Part shown: positions 58,832-64,000 of the stretch, piece by piece
Layout of the letters: each line of letters begins with the position of its first letter
How positions within the stretch are numbered: position 1 is the first letter of the stretch
From: Methanobrevibacter ruminantium
Lineage (GTDB): Archaea > Methanobacteriota > Methanobacteria > Methanobacteriales > Methanobacteriaceae
Assembly (NCBI GenBank): GCA_004553595.1
Contig: SFKZ01000004.1
Coordinates: 79,410-143,409, forward strand
Direction: 5' to 3'
DNA length: 64,000 nucleotides
Notes under the pieces: model-generated
Seen by the model: only the letters and a program-made list of their open reading frames with translations
Database searches by the model: none
Told to the model about the DNA's origin: nothing
Position numbers and translations under genes: made by a program

Positions 58832-59962
58832 CTATCCATTAATCTCCTTAATCTTATCGTAAATTTCATCAGGCTTATGAAGGATTCCTCCAATCTTGCC
58901 AATCAAGTGAACATTAGCTTCACCTTGTGCTGCCTTTTCAACTTCATGAACAATTTGTCCTAAATTCATTTCAGGAACAATTATGTCACTTGCAGTTTTA
59001 GCGATTTCAGCAATTTCCTCTTCTGGGAAAGGCCATGGAGTGTCAATTTTAAGAGATCCTACTTTTATGCCTTCTTCTCTTGCCTTTTTCATAGCCGCTC
59101 CAACAGAACGGTATGGAGAACCACATGATACAATAACGATATCTGCATCATCACAATTTTCCTTTTTAACTGAACAGATATCCTTTCTGTGCATTAAAAC
59201 CTTATTGCATAATCTTTCAACCAATTTGGTATGGGTGTCTGGGTCGTTAGTGTCCGGATAACCTCTTTCATCGTGAGTGAGACCAGTTACGTGAACATTG
59301 AATCCATCACCAAAAGCAGGCATAAGAGTAGTTCCATCACAAGGAGCATCAAATGGCAAGTATTGGCCATCTACTTTTTCAGGTCTTTTACGAGCTACAA
59401 TTTTGATATCATCAGGAATAATCAATTTTTCTCTCATATGCCCTACAACTTCATCAGCAAGAACAGTTACTGGAACTCTGTACTCTTCAGCTAAATTAAA
59501 AGCCTTGATAGTAAAATCAAAGAATTCCTGAACAGATGAAGGTGCTAAAGCAATAGGTTCATAATCCCCATGAGAACCCCAACGAACTTGCATCATATCA
59601 GCTTGAGCAGACATGGTAGGTTGACCAGTGGATGGGGAACCTCTTTGTACATTGATAATTACAATAGGAGTTTCTGTAATGAATCCGTAACCGATATTTT
59701 CCTGCATTAATGAAATACCAGGACCAGAAGTAGCGGTCATTGCTTTCATACCACTCCATGAAGCTCCAATGATAGCACCAGCAGATGCAATTTCATCTTC
59801 CATTTGAACAAAGGATCCGCCGTATTTTGGAAGCAAGATAGACATTTGTTCTGCGATTTCAGTAGATGGAGTAATTGGATAACCTGCAAAGAATCTGCAG
59901 TTTGCAGCAATTGCACCTAATGCACAAGCTTCATTTCCTTGAACAAAACGTTTTTCCGCCAT
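58832..59962 (-). CDS. korA: 2-oxoglutarate:ferredoxin oxidoreductase alpha subunit
   Basis: KorA (376 residues) is the catalytic alpha subunit. It starts MAEKRFVQGNEACALGAI and has the substrate-side motif GYPITPSTEIAE, TATSGPGISLMQENIG, and VLADEVVGHMRE. It lacks the fused gamma domain found in some bacteria. It begins immediately after the korD stop (TAAATG). Confidence 0.95.
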   Translation of the reverse strand: MAEKRFVQGNEACALGAIAANCRFFAGYPITPSTEIAEQMSILLPKYGGSFVQMEDEIASAGAIIGASWSGMKAMTATSGPGISLMQENIGYGFITETPIVIINVQRGSPSTGQPTMSAQADMMQVRWGSHGDYEPIALAPSSVQEFFDFTIKAFNLAEEYRVPVTVLADEVVGHMREKLIIPDDIKIVARKRPEKVDGQYLPFDAPCDGTTLMPAFGDGFNVHVTGLTHDERGYPDTNDPDTHTKLVERLCNKVLMHRKDICSVKKENCDDADIVIVSCGSPYRSVGAAMKKAREEGIKVGSLKIDTPWPFPEEEIAEIAKTASDIIVPEMNLGQIVHEVEKAAQGEANVHLIGKIGGILHKPDEIYDKIKEING

Positions 59963-60169
59963 TTATTCCACCTCTTTTCCAACATAAATAGCTTGATCAG
60001 GACATGATAATTCACATAATCCACATCTAGTGCAACCTTCCTCATGTTCTGGGAAAGGAAGGTAAACATTTTTTGTGTTTACTTTATCAGATTTTGAATA
60101 AACATTTTTAGGACAAGTAGCTATACAAATATCGCATCCTTTACAAAGCTTAGAATCTATAATAATCAT
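59963..60169 (-). CDS. korD: 2-oxoglutarate:ferredoxin oxidoreductase delta subunit (2[4Fe-4S])
   Basis: This 68-residue ferredoxin-like subunit carries two [4Fe-4S] motifs, C9-C12-C15-C19 (CKGCDICIATC) and C46-C49-C52-C56 (CTRCGLCELSC). It passes electrons from reduced ferredoxin to KorAB. It is the first gene of korDABC and shares its stop with the korA start. Confidence 0.95.
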   Translation of the reverse strand: MIIIDSKLCKGCDICIATCPKNVYSKSDKVNTKNVYLPFPEHEEGCTRCGLCELSCPDQAIYVGKEVE

Positions 60170-60478
60170 TAAATCATCTCACATACTTTGTATAGTTTGA
60201 AAAATATTAGTTCAAATATTAAAATTATACCTTATCAGTTGATTATCTTAAGATATAAATCATAATATTATTATATATGAGTTTATTTATTTAAATAATT
60301 TAGTATAAGTAAACAAAATAATTAGATTTTTTTAATCATGTGAAAAATCATTAGAAAATAGAAAATAAATTAAAATTAAAAAAATAAAAGTAAAAAAAGT
60401 AAAAAAATCATAAAAAAGAATTGTAGAAAAAGAGAGAATAGAAGAGTTGTTGAAGGAATTAAAAAGAGAATTGAAGGA
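60170..60478 (-). promoter_or_regulatory. kor operon upstream region
   Basis: No gene is seen in these 309 bp. On the minus strand, TTTATATCTTAA at about 60248-60260 resembles a TATA box, and it overlaps the perfect 12-bp palindrome TATCTTAAGATA (60244-60255). That could be an operator for korDABC. The right part is A-rich and would terminate the upstream minus-strand gene. Confidence 0.4.
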
Positions 60479-60850
60479 TTATTCAATAATCTCTTCAACG
60501 TACATTAAAGGATAGTTAAGCTCTTCTATGAATTTGATTCTAATAACTGCCAAAACATCATCCACTTTTGAATAGATCTTTACATCCAGCATATCCCCAC
60601 TTAATGAAGTGTATTCAAATTCAGTCATGGCATTATCCAATCTGTCTAAATCAATTGAAACTTCAACCTTTTCAATGCAAGGCTGTAAAGCGAAAGATTC
60701 CTCCATAGCTTTTTCTAAACTTGCAATATTGGTTTTATTGAAAGGAGTGCCTACAAATTGATGGAATAATGCTCCCATACTAATGGCTCCTTCAAATATT
60801 GCTCTTTCCCTATTTGAAATATTAGAAAAATATTCTTCTTTAGCGCCCAT
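60479..60850 (-). CDS. mptD: Archaeal dihydroneopterin aldolase
   Basis: MptD cleaves dihydroneopterin to 6-hydroxymethyl-dihydropterin in the tetrahydromethanopterin pathway. The 123-residue protein matches the archaeal-type family (distinct from bacterial FolB): FEGAISMGALFHQFVGTP near residue 20, a LEKAMEESFALQPCIEKVEVSID segment in the middle and NYPLMYVEEI near the end. Length fits (about 120-126). It is a monocistronic gene or leads toward the sortase gene. Confidence 0.88.
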   Translation of the reverse strand: MGAKEEYFSNISNRERAIFEGAISMGALFHQFVGTPFNKTNIASLEKAMEESFALQPCIEKVEVSIDLDRLDNAMTEFEYTSLSGDMLDVKIYSKVDDVLAVIRIKFIEELNYPLMYVEEIIE

Positions 60851-60946
60851 AAAATACCTCTAAATAAATCAATTAATTCAATCCTTTAATTACATAAATT
60901 AATTCTAATAATTTAAATTTAATATTCAATAATGAATTCAATCCTA

Positions 60947-61708
60947 CTAATTTACTCCAATCAAACTATTTAACCATCCTAATTGATCCGCCCAGACCTG
61001 TGAGGATATTGGGAAAATACAGAAATACGCAAGAACAATTGTAATGGCTATGACAACTGCCAAAATGATTTTCCTTTCTTCAGCAGGAGTGAAATATGTT
61101 ACAATCAAACCAAGAATCAAGAATCCTGCAGTAATTAACCAAGCCCAGTGCGCTTGAGGATTTTGTTCCAACACTGTTTCATTGATTGGGCTTATTGAGT
61201 CTAATTCAGCAGTTACAACAAGCCTTTGAGCAGATGAACCTATTGGGTGACATGTTACCAAGTACAAATCCTGACTATTAACATCATTTGCATGACTTTC
61301 ATTTAAATCTAGGAAATTAGCCGGTGCAATTATTTCAGATTCCTTGACAGTGTAATTCACTTCACCGATTCCAGGCCATTCTACAGTGACAACATCTCCT
61401 TTCTTAAGAGTATCTAAACGTAAAAACGGAGACCCTTGCAAGGTTCTGTGTCCATATAAAACAGTATCTCCTTTAGTTGGAATATTGGAAGTCTCATCAA
61501 TATAAACCCCTTGGGATATTGAAACATTGTTGATCTTCTCAAAAACTCCTATAGCAGGGATTACTACAACTGAAGCATTGACATCCTTAGATTCTGCAAC
61601 TTGTTTATATGAAAAGTAATTAACCTCAGTTAAAGCATATAATCCTATAATCAAAAAAGCAATAATGACAATAATTGTTGTAGGCTTTATATATTTTTTT
61701 ATATCCAT
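60947..61708 (-). CDS. Archaeal sortase with C-terminal membrane helices
   Basis: Sortases link proteins to cell-wall components or to one another through a Cys thioester. The start at 61708 (MDIKKYIKPT, 253 residues) is preferred over a TTG 15 bp upstream. A transmembrane anchor lies at 9-28. The catalytic His87 is in LYGHRT, Cys153 in LVTCHP and Arg162 in SSAQRLV. Two more helices near 188-206 and 216-236 end the protein. Targets were not identified in the window. The C-terminal helices recall pilin-polymerising sortases, but substrate class cannot be read from sequence. Confidence 0.87.
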   Translation of the reverse strand: MDIKKYIKPTTIIVIIAFLIIGLYALTEVNYFSYKQVAESKDVNASVVVIPAIGVFEKINNVSISQGVYIDETSNIPTKGDTVLYGHRTLQGSPFLRLDTLKKGDVVTVEWPGIGEVNYTVKESEIIAPANFLDLNESHANDVNSQDLYLVTCHPIGSSAQRLVVTAELDSISPINETVLEQNPQAHWAWLITAGFLILGLIVTYFTPAEERKIILAVVIAITIVLAYFCIFPISSQVWADQLGWLNSLIGVN

Positions 61709-61899
61709 AAAAATCATCAACAAATTAACTAATTTTAATTAAATGACTTAATTAAATAACTAAATAAAAAACTTAAATATTAATTTTATACTTTTATCTA
61801 TTTTTCATATTTAATAAATTTATAATATTCAATTTGAATGGATTTGTAAAGATTGATTGGTTGGTAAAATAGTTTAGTCATATAGATTGGTTAAATAGA

Positions 61900-63456
61900 T
61901 TATAAGAAATCTAAAGATTGGTCTTGATATAAATTCTCATAATATGTCTCGTTTAACTCATCCACCACCCAATTAGGTGCAAAATCTGTAGGAATAGCTA
62001 AAATCAAATTATCCATATTGTTTATAACAAAATTTACATCAGATTGGGGCACTTCCAAGAGAATAATATATTCAGAATCCAAGTCTCCTAAATTGGACAT
62101 TCTCTCAAAATTTGATAATCTGACCCCATAATTCATCAAATAAGAGTCTAAGATATTATTATCACTTTTTGAGTTTAATACGGATGATTTAAGAAGTTCC
62201 TCAACATCACTTGAATAGGAAACTGTGTTTTCAAATGGCTTTGTTTCATTTCCCTTAATGACTGTTTTTGATTTTGAAACAGTGCTATCAACCAAACCAC
62301 TATCTTTAGAGCGCAAGATTGCCAAAACAGTTGCACCACTTACAATCGGATCCTTTTCTGTCTCTTCCAAAGTGCCATCAAGTGTTTCATTTGATGAAAT
62401 TGAACTTAAATCGTTGCTTATCTCTTCATCTTCACTAAGGTCTTCATTGCCATAGGAATAGTCTGAATCATTATCGCTTAATGAATAAACATCAACTACT
62501 GAACCGACAGAAATCAGCCCTGCAGTAGCTTGAAGCCTTGAAAGGGAAATCGGCACAATAACAGTATTGACTTTTTCAAACTGAACATTTGATAAGACCT
62601 TAGCATCATTGTCCTTAACAAAATCATTAGCATCTTTAACAGACATTATGATATTCTTATTTTCACCATAAGACATCATTATCCTGCCAAAATCGTCCTT
62701 GCAAGATACAATTTTAGAGCTATGATAGATTCTCCAATCCTTAGTAGCATATCGCAAAACATCAATTGACTTGATTTCCTCAATATCATAAGCCTGATTG
62801 ATTCTATTTTCCAAAGTGTAAGCATTATCATTAACCTCCAAAGGCCCTTTATACAATGCATTCAACTCATTCAGTTTTGAATTTTTTTCTAAATTCAATT
62901 CATTCTGAAACGGCTGATAAACAAAAAAATAGAATATTGATGAAAGCAATACCAGAATTATTAGAAAAATAGTTATCTTAGCAAATGATGACTTTGAGGA
63001 ATCCTTTTGATTCAATAGATTAGCCTTAAATCGTAACAACTCATTTTTAATTGTTTTCTTATCCGGACCTTCATTTTTTCCTTTGTTTAACCCATTTAAA
63101 CCATCTGGAAATCCACCATCTTCCTCATCAGAATCATTAAAACATTCAGGATTAGAGTAGATATATTTAGCATATTTCTCATCAACTCCATATAAATCAC
63201 CAGCAGCATTAGATTGGTTCTTAGATTTAAACTCGTCATTATAAAATCCAGAATTGGAAGGAGAATTTGAATTGTTTTTTAAGGGTGAACTTTCAGGGAT
63301 TATGGAATCAAAACTTGGAAAATGTGAGGAATCCTCTCTTTTGTTTTTCGTTTGCAAATCTGATTTATCTTTTTCTCCTTTTTCTCCGAAATTTTCTAAT
63401 TTCAATTTAAACTTATCATTCTTAAACAAATTAAATCGATTTTTTCGATTAGTCAT
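61900..63456 (-). CDS. DUF515-like membrane protein with CpaB-like domain
   Basis: The start at 63456 (MTNRKNRFNLFK, 518 residues) is preferred over a TTG three codons upstream. The first ~155 residues are hydrophilic and Asn/Ser/Lys/Glu-rich, then a single transmembrane helix at ~161-180 (ITIFLIILVLLSSIFYFFVY). The outer part contains a segment like SAF/CpaB proteins (TVIVPISLSRLQATAGLISV then GSVVDVYSL) near residue 295, followed by a long acidic Ser-rich linker. CpaB-type proteins organise pilus or wall structures. It resembles the DUF515 family of Methanobacteriales, without known function. It precedes the sortase gene on the same strand. Confidence 0.6.
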   Translation of the reverse strand: MTNRKNRFNLFKNDKFKLKLENFGEKGEKDKSDLQTKNKREDSSHFPSFDSIIPESSPLKNNSNSPSNSGFYNDEFKSKNQSNAAGDLYGVDEKYAKYIYSNPECFNDSDEEDGGFPDGLNGLNKGKNEGPDKKTIKNELLRFKANLLNQKDSSKSSFAKITIFLIILVLLSSIFYFFVYQPFQNELNLEKNSKLNELNALYKGPLEVNDNAYTLENRINQAYDIEEIKSIDVLRYATKDWRIYHSSKIVSCKDDFGRIMMSYGENKNIIMSVKDANDFVKDNDAKVLSNVQFEKVNTVIVPISLSRLQATAGLISVGSVVDVYSLSDNDSDYSYGNEDLSEDEEISNDLSSISSNETLDGTLEETEKDPIVSGATVLAILRSKDSGLVDSTVSKSKTVIKGNETKPFENTVSYSSDVEELLKSSVLNSKSDNNILDSYLMNYGVRLSNFERMSNLGDLDSEYIILLEVPQSDVNFVINNMDNLILAIPTDFAPNWVVDELNETYYENLYQDQSLDFL

Positions 63457-63714
63457 AGTTATCAAACCTGGAATGGAATGAGATAAAATAAGTAGAAAAA
63501 ATAGGTTTGAAAAAAGAAATTACATAAGTTTTAAACTCAATTTGTAAAAATAGCTTGAAAAAAATAAAAATAATAAAAAAGAAGAATTGAAATAATAAAT
63601 CAGAAAAAAAAATATTAAAAAAAATTAAAAAGTGAAAAATGAAATTTTAAAAAATCATTAAATTAAATCATTAAATTAAATCATTAAATAAAACAATTAT
63701 AAGATTTAATGAAT

Positions 63715-64000
63715 TTACTCCTCTTCCACTTCACCAGTGCTAATGCTTAATAATTTTTCTTCCTTTTCTTCCTTTTCATCTTCTGCCGCTTTGCTTTCGC
63801 CAATAATTTCTCCAGAAGAAACTTGGTTAATAGATTCTTTCATTGATTTGACAGCATCTTTTGCAGAACTTAAGGAAACACTAAGTCTATTAGAGGTTAT
63901 TTCTCTAACTTGTCCAATGTTTCTGTTAACATTTTCTGGAGTTAAAGCCTCTTCAGTATCAATGAAGAACTCTAAGAATGTCATAAACATGTAGACCAAT
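63715..64000 (-). CDS. C-terminal part of a coiled-coil protein, cut by the window edge
   Basis: The reading frame is open to the window edge, so the true start lies outside. The visible 94 residues run from VYMFMTFLEFFIDTEEALTP through a helical segment (NIGQVREITSNRLSVSL) to a Glu/Lys-rich tail ending GEVEEE. No family is recognised. It lies 258 bp upstream of the DUF515-like gene on the same strand. Confidence 0.5.
   Translation of the reverse strand, partial: LVYMFMTFLEFFIDTEEALTPENVNRNIGQVREITSNRLSVSLSSAKDAVKSMKESINQVSSGEIIGESKAAEDEKEEKEEKLLSISTGEVEEE

Overview
The window is a stretch of a methanogen chromosome, most likely Methanobrevibacter or a close relative in the Methanobacteriales. 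Four observations support this: very AT-rich intergenic DNA; a run of methanogenesis marker proteins (Mmp3, 6, 5, 15, 17 and 2); RNA polymerase B and A subunits each split into two genes; and an envelope protein carrying a pseudomurein-binding-type repeat. Shine-Dalgarno sequences are of the AGGAGG and GGTGAT types and were used to trim several starts. No IS element, prophage, CRISPR array or rRNA operon was seen.

Layout. 0-6 kb (minus): nifB, then the mmp3-mmp6-mmp5-mmp15-mmp17 operon, whose products belong to or accompany the ATP-dependent machinery that activates methyl-coenzyme M reductase. 6-8.6 kb: a polar amino acid ABC importer with a terminator-like hairpin after its binding-protein gene. 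9-12.7 kb: mmp2, a DUF2117 protein with a long acidic repeat tail, and nob1. 13-16.5 kb: moaB, pyrE, a PRC-barrel protein, and a sodium:solute symporter followed by a 37-residue accessory protein. 17-18.8 kb (plus): an aryl-CoA ligase and a tandem ACT protein. 19-24 kb (minus): carA-carB. 24-30 kb: small and poorly known genes on both strands, including PH-like, membrane, zinc-ribbon, coiled-coil, pseudomurein-binding and J-domain-like proteins. 30-33 kb: a Ca2+-type P-ATPase and a 36-residue membrane protein.

33.7-49.7 kb (minus) is the transcription/translation superblock, in transcription order rpoH, rpoB2, rpoB1, rpoA1, rpoA2, rpl30e, nusA, rpsL, rpsG, fusA, tuf, rpsJ, followed by tRNA-Ser. 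It is broken by hairpins and by a 727-bp gap before rpsL. RpoA'' carries an unusual N-terminal extension that looks like about five degenerate copies of its own N-terminal helical unit. 50.1-50.9 kb holds five tRNA genes (Thr, Pro, Tyr, Asp, Lys in transcription order).

51-55 kb: thiM and thiE, then tpiA-pgk. 55 kb (plus): tyw1. 56-60 kb: korDABC plus sucC, the 2-oxoglutarate end of the incomplete reductive TCA pathway. 60.5-64 kb: an archaeal dihydroneopterin aldolase for the methanopterin pathway, a sortase, a DUF515/CpaB-like membrane protein and a truncated coiled-coil gene.

The most interesting points are nifB beside the MCR-activation genes, the repeat-expanded RpoA'', the unannotated-size membrane peptides, and several operator-like repeat clusters.
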